Part shown: piece after piece, positions 54,506-63,246 of the stretch | Layout of the letters: each line of letters opens with the position of its first letter | Numbering within the stretch: position 1 is the first letter of the stretch | From: Salmonirosea aquatica | GTDB taxonomy: Bacteria; Bacteroidota; Bacteroidia; Cytophagales; Spirosomataceae | Assembly (NCBI RefSeq): GCF_009296315.1 | Contig: NZ_WHLY01000002.1 | Span: 2,480,001-2,544,000 of the forward strand | Reading direction: 5' to 3' | DNA: 64,000 nucleotides | Translations under genes and position numbers: made by a program | Notes under the pieces: model-generated | Seen by the model: the letters and a program-made list of their open reading frames with translations, nothing else | What the model was told of the DNA's origin: nothing | The model's database searches: none

Positions 54506-56902
54506 CTATTTAAACTCAAAATTGTAGGTCAGGCTCGGAATGGGTGCGGCAAAAATGGCCAGGCGGTAGGGATTAGTCGCTTTTCCCTCGGTGCGGTAAT
54601 AGATCGAGTAGGCATTCTTGCGGCCATACAGGTTATAGACCGTGAAAGTCCAGTGGCCCTGCCAGCGGCGGTCGCGCAGACTGGGGTTGTAGATGTTCCA
54701 GGCCAGATCGAGCCGGTGGTAGGCGGGCAGGCGTCGCTGATTGCGGGTGTTGTAGAAAGGGTAGGTACGGTCCTGATAGCGGATAAAACCTTCCGGCGCG
54801 GTGTAGGGTCGCCCGGTACTGTACACGAAATTGAATGAAAAACTATGGTGCCTGCCCTGCTGAATGTTCAGGCTGGCATTGATGCTGTGCGGACGATCGT
54901 AGTTGGCACGGTACCAGGTACCCCCGTTAATTTGCTGAAAAAAATCGGCCCCGGTCAATACCTGGTTAAAGGTTCGGGCGTAGGTGTAGTTGATCCAGCC
55001 CGTCAACTCGCCCTTCTTTTTGGTAAGCATCGTCTCCAGACCGTACGCGCGGCTTCGGCCCGCCAGCAGCTTCGTTTCGGGATAGGGTTCGAGCAAAAAA
55101 TTCGCTCCCGGTTTATAGTCGAGGATATTGGCTGTTTGGCGGTAGTAAATTTCTGCCGACATTTCCAGGATGCTTTCCTTGAAGTTCTGATAGTACCCTA
55201 CCGACCACAACTGGCTCACCTGCGGCTTGATGTGCGCACCGGAGGTTTTCCAGCGCGAAGTCGGTAGCGGCGTAGTGGTGTTGGAAACCACCTGCAGGTA
55301 CTGCCGCATGAGGTTGTACCCTACCTTGATGGAAGCATCCTGACCCAGTGAATACCGCAGACCTACCCTTGGCTCAAGGCCCCCATAGCGGGCGGTGGGC
55401 TGTCCCGTACCGTAAGTTAGTGAATCCACGATCGTCGAAGCATCTACCACCTCGCCAGAGGCGTAGCGGTATACTACCGCCGGTCCCAGGTTCAGGAAGT
55501 AGGAATAGCGCAGCCCCGCCGACACCGCCAGTCGCTCCGATAAGTTGATTTCGTCTTCAAGGTGCGCGGCCAGTTCGAGAGCCTGTTCTTTTGGGGTAGA
55601 AAGGTAGCGCACGGCCGGGCTATTGTTGGGAAGCAACTCGCCCGGATTGAGTAGGTACTGCGTGGCGCTGAGACCAAACTCCAGTTTCTGCTTTTCCAGT
55701 TGATAGTTCAGATTGGTCTTGGCCTGCCGTTGTTGCAGCGATTGCTTCAGTACCACCGGATTGGCCGTACTATCTTCAATGGATAGGATTCGGGGAATGT
55801 ATCGCGCCACCAGCGCAGTGGTTTGCAGGTTGAATCGGGGCGAAAAGGCGTGGAACCAGCGCACCATGCCGTTGGTGGTTTCGTGCTGGTACTTCGTAGC
55901 CGTGGCGTTGATGTTAGAGAGGCTACCCAGCAGATTGGTCTGGAAGAGATCGTAGCTGTAGTAGCCCATGGCCGTCACGGTGTTTCTATCATTGACCCGC
56001 CAGAAAAGCTTAGCCGTACCATCCCCAAATTTGGCCCGGATGCCCTCGAGCCGGGGCGAGGCCAGCCGAATCAGGAAATCATTGAACGCACCGCGCCCTG
56101 CTACGAATATACCGAGTTTTCCTTTCACGATAGGTGTTTCGAGCGTCAGCCGATTGGCTACCAGGCTGATGCCACCGCTGGCTTTGGCTTTTTCGAGGTC
56201 GGGATTGCGCAGCGTAATATCCAGCACCGAAGCCGCCCGCCCCCCATAGCGGGCGGGTACGTTTCCCTTGTACAAATCCAGTCCGCTTACCGCATCGGGT
56301 GGGAAAACCGAAAACAGTCCGAACATGTGGGTAGGATTGAAAATAGGCGTGTCGTCCAGCAGAATCAGGTTTTGGTCGGTGGTACCTCCCCGGATATTGA
56401 CCCCGTTGGCGGCCTCTCCGACACTCGTTACCCCAGGCAGCATTTGCAGGCTGCGCAGAATATCCACCTCGCCCAAAGCGGCGGGCATGCGTTTGATGGC
56501 TTCGATGTTGATCTGACTGACGCCCAACAGCGGCTTCCGGACGTTGGGGTCATACCCTTTGGACATAATGACCACCTCCTCCAACTGGCTGGCTACGGTA
56601 GCCAGTTTCACATCCAGTTGCGTATCCCTCTGAACGAAAAGTGTGGTTCGAAAAGGTACGTACCCCACATACCGCACTACCACCGTCCGTGGCCCGCGTG
56701 GAACCGTGACGGCGTAGCTACCGTCGCTTCCGGTGGCGACGCCTGTGCTGTTTTTGCCGTAATCCACAACGACCGTCGCCCCGGTTAGTGGCTTGCCCGT
56801 CGCCGAATCGCTGACAGTACCCGACAACCTAGGTAACTGCTGCGCGCGGGTACCTAGCGTCAAAGTCAACGCGGTGAAGACAATCAGGTAAAACCGAATC
56901 AT
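54506..56902 (-). CDS. TonB-dependent receptor with carboxypeptidase-like N-domain
   Basis: Start chosen at ATG 56902, where the Sec signal begins (FTALTLTLGTRAQ). The 798-residue product has a carboxypeptidase-D regulatory-like domain (about 25-110: GTVSDSATGKPLTGATVVV), a plug (about 125-240: LEEVVIMSKGYDPN..., GVNIRGGTTDQNLILLDD) and a 22-strand barrel ending LTYNFEFK. No SusD gene follows; instead a DUF4249 lipoprotein gene is divergent 172 bp away, which is the usual partner of this subtype. Substrate unknown. Confidence 0.92.
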   Translation of the reverse strand: MIRFYLIVFTALTLTLGTRAQQLPRLSGTVSDSATGKPLTGATVVVDYGKNSTGVATGSDGSYAVTVPRGPRTVVVRYVGYVPFRTTLFVQRDTQLDVKLATVASQLEEVVIMSKGYDPNVRKPLLGVSQINIEAIKRMPAALGEVDILRSLQMLPGVTSVGEAANGVNIRGGTTDQNLILLDDTPIFNPTHMFGLFSVFPPDAVSGLDLYKGNVPARYGGRAASVLDITLRNPDLEKAKASGGISLVANRLTLETPIVKGKLGIFVAGRGAFNDFLIRLASPRLEGIRAKFGDGTAKLFWRVNDRNTVTAMGYYSYDLFQTNLLGSLSNINATATKYQHETTNGMVRWFHAFSPRFNLQTTALVARYIPRILSIEDSTANPVVLKQSLQQRQAKTNLNYQLEKQKLEFGLSATQYLLNPGELLPNNSPAVRYLSTPKEQALELAAHLEDEINLSERLAVSAGLRYSYFLNLGPAVVYRYASGEVVDASTIVDSLTYGTGQPTARYGGLEPRVGLRYSLGQDASIKVGYNLMRQYLQVVSNTTTPLPTSRWKTSGAHIKPQVSQLWSVGYYQNFKESILEMSAEIYYRQTANILDYKPGANFLLEPYPETKLLAGRSRAYGLETMLTKKKGELTGWINYTYARTFNQVLTGADFFQQINGGTWYRANYDRPHSINASLNIQQGRHHSFSFNFVYSTGRPYTAPEGFIRYQDRTYPFYNTRNQRRLPAYHRLDLAWNIYNPSLRDRRWQGHWTFTVYNLYGRKNAYSIYYRTEGKATNPYRLAIFAAPIPSLTYNFEFK

Positions 56903-57074
56903 AAACGAGGTTTTAAAGGCAAGACGGCTGGTCAGAAATAGAACGATTGAGCCTACGCAGTCCTCAGCCCATCGCCCACTACGCAAGGTTTGTAAAAAAA
57001 TAATTTATATCTTAAAATCCTATTTTATTAGATTAAATTAAGAATTTACCAATTCATTCAGCCAGCCTCGCATT

Positions 57075-58337
57075 ATGCGGATTCTGATACGAAATGCTTT
57101 CTTCTATGTACTACTTCTCCTGTGGGAATTAACGGGCTGTGTCGATGCCATTGAGCTCGACTATCCGGGTACCGTGGATGTGGTAGTGGTAGAAGGTACC
57201 CTTACCGATTTGGCTGAACCGCAAATAATCCGCCTAAGCCGGTCAAAGAGTGATCCGCTGACAGGCCGTCCTGGTTTTCTGACCATTTCCGGAGCCAAAG
57301 TTGAGGTACTGGTGGATTCTGCTGAAGTGGTGGAAGCCTTCGAAACCGTAGCAGGTACCTACCGGTTGCCCGCTGATTTTCGGGGAAAAGTGGGGCATGC
57401 TTACCAATTGCGCTTTACGTTGAGCGACGGTACCCGCTACGAATCTTCTCAACAGATAATGCCGGCCGTGCCGCCCATCGGGAAAGTTACGGCTGAGTTC
57501 AACCCAAAAAGTATATCGCCATTATTGGTACAGGGCCACACCGCCGGACACGATTTTTTTCTGGACACGCAGGACCCGGCCGACCAGTCCAATTATTACC
57601 GCTGGGACTGGCGGCTGTGGGAAAGCCGACGTTGGTGCCGTACCTGCGAACAGGGTGCTTACTCGATTTACAATGTCGTTACTACGTATGATGAATACGG
57701 AGGGGCTCACTATGAGACCGGGGACAATTTGTTCGAAAGCTGTTTTTATCCTCCCAGGCCCCGCAATGGCCTTCCTACGCCTTACTGGGTCTATGATTAT
57801 GAATGCCGCACCCAATGCTGGGCCATTCTGTGGAGCAGCGAGCTAAACCTTTTTGCCGACAGCTATACCAATGGTGGTGCGATCACGCACCGGAAAGTCG
57901 CCCAGATTCCCTTTTATCAACGCGCTCCGGCACTGGTAGAAATCAGGCAATTGGGACTCACCCCGGCAGCGTATCGTTTCTTTAAAGATTTACAGGATCA
58001 GACGCAGAATAATGGAGGGGTAGCCGATCCCCCACCCACTGCTTCGGTTGGTAATGTTAAAAATGCAGCGGACCCGCGAGAGATTACGATCGGTTTCTTC
58101 ACCGCATCGTCCGTAGCCACCGCCCGTTACTGGCTCGACCGCTCGGACGCCATCGGTGTACCACCAGGCTTGTTCATGGCGTTAATGGGACGCGAACCCA
58201 TTCCTGAACCCCCGCCCCCCGGATTTTCTTACATACAAATCGTGGATACCAAAACCACCTCGTCGCGCCCCTACACAGCGGTCTGCGTGGAAAATGAAAA
58301 ACAGACCGCGCAAAAGCCGGTGGGATGGCAGCAGTGA
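57075..58337 (+). CDS. DUF4249 domain-containing lipoprotein
   Basis: This is a 420-residue protein with lipobox LTGC and the DUF4249 opening YPGTVDVVVVEGTLTDLAEPQIIRLSRS-like segment, followed by YRLPADFRGKVGHAYQLRFTLSDG and a beta-rich body with several Cys. DUF4249 proteins accompany TonB receptors in Bacteroidota and probably sit on the outer membrane to capture the ligand. Here it is divergent from the receptor, not downstream of it. Confidence 0.85.
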   Translation: MRILIRNAFFYVLLLLWELTGCVDAIELDYPGTVDVVVVEGTLTDLAEPQIIRLSRSKSDPLTGRPGFLTISGAKVEVLVDSAEVVEAFETVAGTYRLPADFRGKVGHAYQLRFTLSDGTRYESSQQIMPAVPPIGKVTAEFNPKSISPLLVQGHTAGHDFFLDTQDPADQSNYYRWDWRLWESRRWCRTCEQGAYSIYNVVTTYDEYGGAHYETGDNLFESCFYPPRPRNGLPTPYWVYDYECRTQCWAILWSSELNLFADSYTNGGAITHRKVAQIPFYQRAPALVEIRQLGLTPAAYRFFKDLQDQTQNNGGVADPPPTASVGNVKNAADPREITIGFFTASSVATARYWLDRSDAIGVPPGLFMALMGREPIPEPPPPGFSYIQIVDTKTTSSRPYTAVCVENEKQTAQKPVGWQQ

Positions 58338-58379
58338 AAAATAAAGCAGGTTTAAGTACTTTCAGAGTAATGAAAAGAG

Positions 58380-59345
58380 CTACGTCTGTTCGCATCTCTC
58401 CTTAATGATTTCCAGGATATTTTCCTGAATATCCCGCATGATTAGCTTACTCCAAAAACCACTGTAAAAGTTAAATCTCGTGGATAGCCGAAACTGAGAG
58501 CTGAGGTGCAGGAGGATTTTCCCATTGTTCAGTTTTTCAATTTCGTATTTGCCTTCCAGCACATCGAAGTACTTGCCACCTACCATCACGTGTTCGTCGA
58601 GCGCGGCGGGAGGAATTGACTCGGGATCAGCTTCGATGCTGAACGCAAGTACCTGCAAAGGCAGCATTTGGGTCACTGTTTCCGTAAAAAACAAACCCCG
58701 GTCGAAAATGGCTTTTCTGACACCCCCTACCGCTACGGTGTCGAGTTCTGCTTCCAAGGGGCGCGGAAAACCCATGAATTGAAAGAGTGACCGCTTGTTT
58801 TCACTCTCCGTAATCGGCCTGACGCGGGTAAGGTTTTGCCAAACTACCTCATCCGTAGCGTTGATAACAATGGACGTATTTTCTGAAAATATTTTTTCGC
58901 TGAGTTTGAATTGACTTTCAATGGGCGCGACCAGTAAGGGAAGTACCAACAAGGCAGAGACGAGTACTTTGCTGCGGTTCCTTTTAAATAGATTAATTCC
59001 AATAAAACCACCCAGAGAGGCCATGATAGCGAAAATAGGCAAAGCCATGAGTGCACAGATGAAACCTTCCCAGCCCACAATGACCGATATGCCGACGAAG
59101 CCAAGGATGGAAAACAGAGACATGATAATACCAAGGATTTTTCCTGATCGCGTGACTGTATCATGGTAATAAGCGACGATCAACCCAATTACGAAAGGCA
59201 CTAAAAACAAAAAAGAAAAGGTCATCAGCTCCCCGGCATAAAGGTAACTTTGCAGATAATCCCCTTCCAGTCCAAATACGAGGCGGGATAACAATCCGTA
59301 CGCAATGCCATAAAGTAGACCTTTCCAGTTTTTAGGGTTTTTCAT
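58380..59345 (-). CDS. four-helix membrane protein with START/SRPBCC-like C-terminal domain
   Basis: This 321-residue protein has about four membrane helices (residues 10-150) followed by a soluble domain (about 155-320) that resembles polyketide cyclase/START folds: TSIVINATDEVVWQNLTRVRPI, KYFDVLEGKYEIEKLNNGKI and a C-terminal RFNFYSGFWSKLIMRDIQENI. Membrane anchoring of such a domain is uncommon. Its gene ends 42 bp from the convergent DUF4249 gene. Function unknown. Confidence 0.75.
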   Translation of the reverse strand: MKNPKNWKGLLYGIAYGLLSRLVFGLEGDYLQSYLYAGELMTFSFLFLVPFVIGLIVAYYHDTVTRSGKILGIIMSLFSILGFVGISVIVGWEGFICALMALPIFAIMASLGGFIGINLFKRNRSKVLVSALLVLPLLVAPIESQFKLSEKIFSENTSIVINATDEVVWQNLTRVRPITESENKRSLFQFMGFPRPLEAELDTVAVGGVRKAIFDRGLFFTETVTQMLPLQVLAFSIEADPESIPPAALDEHVMVGGKYFDVLEGKYEIEKLNNGKILLHLSSQFRLSTRFNFYSGFWSKLIMRDIQENILEIIKERCEQT

Positions 59346-59357
59346 TGTCCTCGCTTT

Positions 59358-59581
59358 TCAGGCATACATCAACTTCCCTTTGGGTTGGAGAATTGGCCGA
59401 CCAAGCTGTTCGGCACTTTTAATTCATTCAACAATAACTACTTGAAAATTAGAGACTTCTGCCTTATATGCTGCTGCTTCGGACATGCAGCCAGCTAACT
59501 CCAGTGCTTCGGCTATGTAGGACTCGTCCTCTTTGCTCCAATAGATGATGATTTCGAATTTGTGGTAGTTTTTATCTTCAT
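59358..59581 (-). pseudogene. HicB-type antitoxin remnant (nonsense codon plus one-base deletion)
   Basis: The minus-strand frame encodes KNYHKFEIIIYWSKEDESYI and then EALELAGCMSEAAAYKAEVS..., the HicB antitoxin pattern, up to VVIVE, then TGA at 59424-59426 where relatives have Trp. Translation past it continues IKSAEQLGRPILQPKG to LMYA and a true stop at 59358-59360. The ATG at 59581 is out of frame by one base; adding one A to the A run after it would give MKIKNYHKFEII. It lies directly after the four-helix membrane protein gene's 5' end. No HicA toxin is adjacent. Confidence 0.8.
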
Positions 59582-59618
59582 ACTACTCAGTCTGTAGAAT
59601 TTATAACACCATTACTGT

Positions 59619-59927
59619 TTACCATCCAATTTTGCCAAGTTTCCACATCAATAACCCAAAAAATAATAGTATTATAGAAAGAGAAATTATAATATATGCA
59701 ACAGTTCTGGTTGAATTACTCCTCTCAAAAAAAGAGATATTATCTTTATCAATAAATTGAACAAATCTATTAAGTCCTTCTTTTTTAGTATTTTCTATTT
59801 CGTAAAAATATACTGAAATGATATCTCCCTCTTTCAAATTATCAATGTTTTCGTATTTCGGTTTAAAATCACCTTCATCATTTCCTACAAAAATTTCGAA
59901 CGGGAATCTATAGTTTTCAATTTTCAT
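59619..59927 (-). CDS. small AT-rich membrane hypothetical protein
   Basis: Start chosen at ATG 59927 (102 residues), MKIENYRFPFEIFVGN. One membrane segment near the C-terminus (about residues 76-96) and an N-terminal region of short beta strands. Codon use is AT-rich compared with its neighbours, which suggests transfer. Not recognised; a real gene is likely but not certain. Confidence 0.6.
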   Translation of the reverse strand: MKIENYRFPFEIFVGNDEGDFKPKYENIDNLKEGDIISVYFYEIENTKKEGLNRFVQFIDKDNISFFERSNSTRTVAYIIISLSIILLFFGLLMWKLGKIGW

Positions 59928-59967
59928 ATTCTGACGTACTGAGATCATTGTTGTGATCATCTGTATT

Positions 59968-62900
59968 CTACTTCACCTCCGCCATAAGTACCTCCACCGC
60001 CTTTTCCAACTGCGCGTCTTTGCCTTTGGCTACTTCTTCGTAGGCATTCCAGACTTTCACGTCGGGTTCGGTTTGGGCGTTTTCGAGGTACTGTCCGGTC
60101 ATGGCTTTCACGCCCAGCGGCGGTACCCCCCAGCGAATGGAGTTGTCCTGCAAACTTTCCCAACCCGCGAAGGTACAGGTACCTGGCACGGGCTGCCCGA
60201 TGAGCTTGTTGATCTTCTGATCCTGCACCATAAAGGCATAGCAGTGGCCGTCGGAGTAGTTGGCTTCGTTGGCCAGCGACACGCTCGGCTTGGTCCAGCG
60301 GAAATTAGGCTCATAGCCATTGGAGCGGTTATCGGTAGTGTAGTCCATGAACTTCTTGCCGCTCAGGAACATCGCCAGATCAGCCACCAGGTCGCCGCCG
60401 CCGTTGAAACGGGTGTCGATCACGATGCCCTTTTTACCCGCGTACTTGCCCATAATTTCCTCGTAGGTAGTTCGGTAGGCGCCGTCGTTCATGCCCGGGA
60501 TGTGTACGTAGCCCAAAGTACCTTTGCTCAGCTTTTCGACTTCCTCCTGATTGCGCTTCACCCAGCGGGTATACAGCAGGCGGCTTTCTTCTGACGGCTT
60601 GATGGGCTTCACCACGATGTCGCGGCGTTTGCCATTTTCCACCAAGGTGAGCAGCGTATTCTGGTCGGCCTTGCGGTTGAGGTACTGCGCCAGATCGCGG
60701 TCGGGCGCGATGGTCTCGCCGTTGATCGCTTCGATGATCGTACCCGGCTGCACGTCGAAACCGGCCTTGTCCAGCGGTCCGCCCTTGACGACCTCCGTCA
60801 CCCGGACGCCGTTGCCGTTGTAATCATAATCGTAAAAAGCCCCCAACGCCGCCGTAGCGTCGTCGGTGGGATTGGAAGTACTATACCGCGCACCGCTGTG
60901 CGAGACATTAAGTTCGCCCAAAAGTTCGCTGAGCATTTCGGCAAACTCGAAATTGGTGCCGATGTGCGGCAGGTACTTTTCATAATCGGGGCGATAGCTG
61001 TCCCAGTCCACGCCGTGCATACTGGCCGTGTAAAAAGTACTTTTGGTGCGCCGCCACACGTGGTCGAACATGAACTGCCGCTCAGCGGCCAGATCCACCA
61101 TCATTTCGCCGTTGATCTTGATGGTTTCCTGTTTGGCTTTCTCAGGATCTATTTTCAGGATTTTGCCATCGGCGTTCAGGAAAATATTCTTCTGCTCCTT
61201 GTCCCAATCCATCGAGCCACTGCCCGAATTCATTACCAGTACCTGCTTGGTTTCCTTGGTGCGCAGATTGGTACTCCACAGGTTGTAGCCTTTTTCGAAT
61301 TTGGCGAGGTAGTACAGCGTTTCACCGTCTTTACTCAGCAGTGCGTCGGCCAGGCTCGATGAGTGGATCGTCAGTTTGGCTTTACGCCTGTCCAGTCCGT
61401 CCCAGTCAATCGTCACGGTCGAGTCCTTAGGTACTTCTTTCTTTTTTGTGGAATCTTTTTTCGTCGAATCGCCCTTGGCCGCTTTCTCGATATCCTTGGC
61501 CAAAGCCGCCTCTTCCTTGCTCATATTGAAATCGTCAAATGCCTTCTGGGTTAAGAACATGGCGTACACGTCCGATTGCGCGCCGCCGCTCTGCGCCTGA
61601 CTGCGTAGGCCGTCGCGGGTACTGAACCATAGGATTTCTTTGCCGCCCTGCACCCATTTGGCGCGGTAGTCCTGAAAACCATTTTCGGTCAGGTTCACGA
61701 CTTTCCCCTTGCCATCGGTAGCAATCAGGCCGATTTCGCCGCTGGCGATGCCGGGAACGCTGTAATCGAAAGCGATCCATTTGCCATCGGGGCTCCATTG
61801 GAAGTACTGGTCGTTGTCGCGCATCGAAAACAATTCCTGGTTGGTGAGCAGGGTGCGGGATTTCTTGCTGTCCAGATTATATACTTTCAGCGTCATACGG
61901 TCTTCGATGTAGGCGATTTCCTTGCCATCGGGCGAGTACACAGGCTGGTAGTTTTCCTGCTTATTTTCAATAATCGGCGTCTCTTTCAGCACCGTGGAAG
62001 CGTAGAAATAGGGTTCTTCCTTGCGGCTGATGCGGGATTCGTAGATGTTCCAACTATTGCCGCGCTCGGAGGCGTAGATGAGCGCCTTACCATCGGGTGA
62101 AAAGCTCACTTCCTGCTCCTGCTCGGGCGTGTGAGTAATGCGCTTGGTCATACCGCCTTCCACCGCCGTGACGAATACCTCACCCCGATAGATGAAGGCC
62201 ACTTCCTTGCCGTTGGGCGACACCGCCATACCGCGCGCGTTGCCGCTCACCGTCATTACCTTTTCGTTGTTACTGCGGGCGTCGGAGGCGATTTGGACAT
62301 TGACTTTCTGCGGCTTGGCGTCGGGTTTCAGGGTATACAGCTCACCGTCGTAGCTGAAACACAAAGTACCCTCGTTGGCACGGCTCAGGAAACGGACGGG
62401 ATGCTTTTTGAAGGAAGTCAGCGTTTCGACGGTCGCGGGATTGTCCATCGAAAAGCGGTGTACGTTGAACGAACCTTGCCGCTCGCTGAGGAACGTAACG
62501 GTCTTGCCGTCGTCGCTCAGAATTGGGTTGCGGTCTTCCCCGGCAAAAGTCGTGAGCTTGGTGTGTTTGCCCGATTTGGTATCGTATACCCACACATCCC
62601 GCGCGATGGACGAAGTATGGTGCTTGCGCCAGGCGTTCTCGCCGCCTTTTTTGTCGTGATACACCAGCTTACTGCCATCCTTGCTGTACTTTACGTCCTC
62701 GGCTGGTGTACTGAACACCTGGTCCACCCGGCCGCCCTGGGTAAGTACCTTATACAATTCCGGCTGCGAGCCCGTGGGAAACTGACGATTGGCCGCCAAA
62801 TCCTGCCGCGCTGAGCCAAACACGATGGTTTTACCATCAGGTGAAAAATCATAGGGAAACTCATCCGCCGAGTGGAACGTCAACCGCTTCGGCTCGCCGC

Positions 62901-63198
62901 CCGTGGCGGGCATCACGAACACATCGAAATTCCCATAACGATCCGACGCAAAGGCAATGTTCTTCCCATCGCGTGACCACACCGGCATGAAATCCTGCGC
63001 CTCGTGCAGCGTGAGCGGCGTGGCGTTGCCACCCGCAGCAGGTACCTTCCACAAGTCGCCTTTGTAGGTAAAGACAATGGTGCTGCCGTCGGGCGAAATA
63101 CTGGGATAGCGCAGCCAGGTGGGGGTAGTTTGGGCGTGGAGTTTTGGTGTTGCTGATATAATTATCAGAAGAAGAATAGATAGTAAGAATTTTTTCAT
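59968..63198 (-). CDS. tricorn-type protease, secreted (S41 family)
   Basis: Start at ATG 63198, where the Sec signal begins (about 23 residues, cleavage after KLHAQ); 1076 residues. The N-terminal part has WD40/TolB-like propeller repeats (SPDGSTIVFTYKGDLW, SRDGKNIAFASDRYGNFDV, SPDGKALIYASERGN, SPDGKEIAYIEDRM, SPDGKWIAFDYS), then a PDZ domain (about 780-850) and an S41 catalytic domain with GIVIDTRFNGGGDLV and NYSDGHCYAF. The Ser-His region LNVSHSGARY corresponds to the tricorn active site. Tricorn proteases cut peptides further after larger proteases. Here it would act in the periplasm. Confidence 0.93.
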   Translation of the reverse strand: MKKFLLSILLLIIISATPKLHAQTTPTWLRYPSISPDGSTIVFTYKGDLWKVPAAGGNATPLTLHEAQDFMPVWSRDGKNIAFASDRYGNFDVFVMPATGGEPKRLTFHSADEFPYDFSPDGKTIVFGSARQDLAANRQFPTGSQPELYKVLTQGGRVDQVFSTPAEDVKYSKDGSKLVYHDKKGGENAWRKHHTSSIARDVWVYDTKSGKHTKLTTFAGEDRNPILSDDGKTVTFLSERQGSFNVHRFSMDNPATVETLTSFKKHPVRFLSRANEGTLCFSYDGELYTLKPDAKPQKVNVQIASDARSNNEKVMTVSGNARGMAVSPNGKEVAFIYRGEVFVTAVEGGMTKRITHTPEQEQEVSFSPDGKALIYASERGNSWNIYESRISRKEEPYFYASTVLKETPIIENKQENYQPVYSPDGKEIAYIEDRMTLKVYNLDSKKSRTLLTNQELFSMRDNDQYFQWSPDGKWIAFDYSVPGIASGEIGLIATDGKGKVVNLTENGFQDYRAKWVQGGKEILWFSTRDGLRSQAQSGGAQSDVYAMFLTQKAFDDFNMSKEEAALAKDIEKAAKGDSTKKDSTKKKEVPKDSTVTIDWDGLDRRKAKLTIHSSSLADALLSKDGETLYYLAKFEKGYNLWSTNLRTKETKQVLVMNSGSGSMDWDKEQKNIFLNADGKILKIDPEKAKQETIKINGEMMVDLAAERQFMFDHVWRRTKSTFYTASMHGVDWDSYRPDYEKYLPHIGTNFEFAEMLSELLGELNVSHSGARYSTSNPTDDATAALGAFYDYDYNGNGVRVTEVVKGGPLDKAGFDVQPGTIIEAINGETIAPDRDLAQYLNRKADQNTLLTLVENGKRRDIVVKPIKPSEESRLLYTRWVKRNQEEVEKLSKGTLGYVHIPGMNDGAYRTTYEEIMGKYAGKKGIVIDTRFNGGGDLVADLAMFLSGKKFMDYTTDNRSNGYEPNFRWTKPSVSLANEANYSDGHCYAFMVQDQKINKLIGQPVPGTCTFAGWESLQDNSIRWGVPPLGVKAMTGQYLENAQTEPDVKVWNAYEEVAKGKDAQLEKAVEVLMAEVK

Positions 63199-63246
63199 AA
63201 AAAGCTGCTTATATGATGGATCATTCTGCAAATGATATGAGAAAAA

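Noticed and set aside
55823-56788. Plus-strand frame of 321 codons inside the TonB receptor gene
   Set aside because: Antisense to the plug and barrel, no start features, no motifs.
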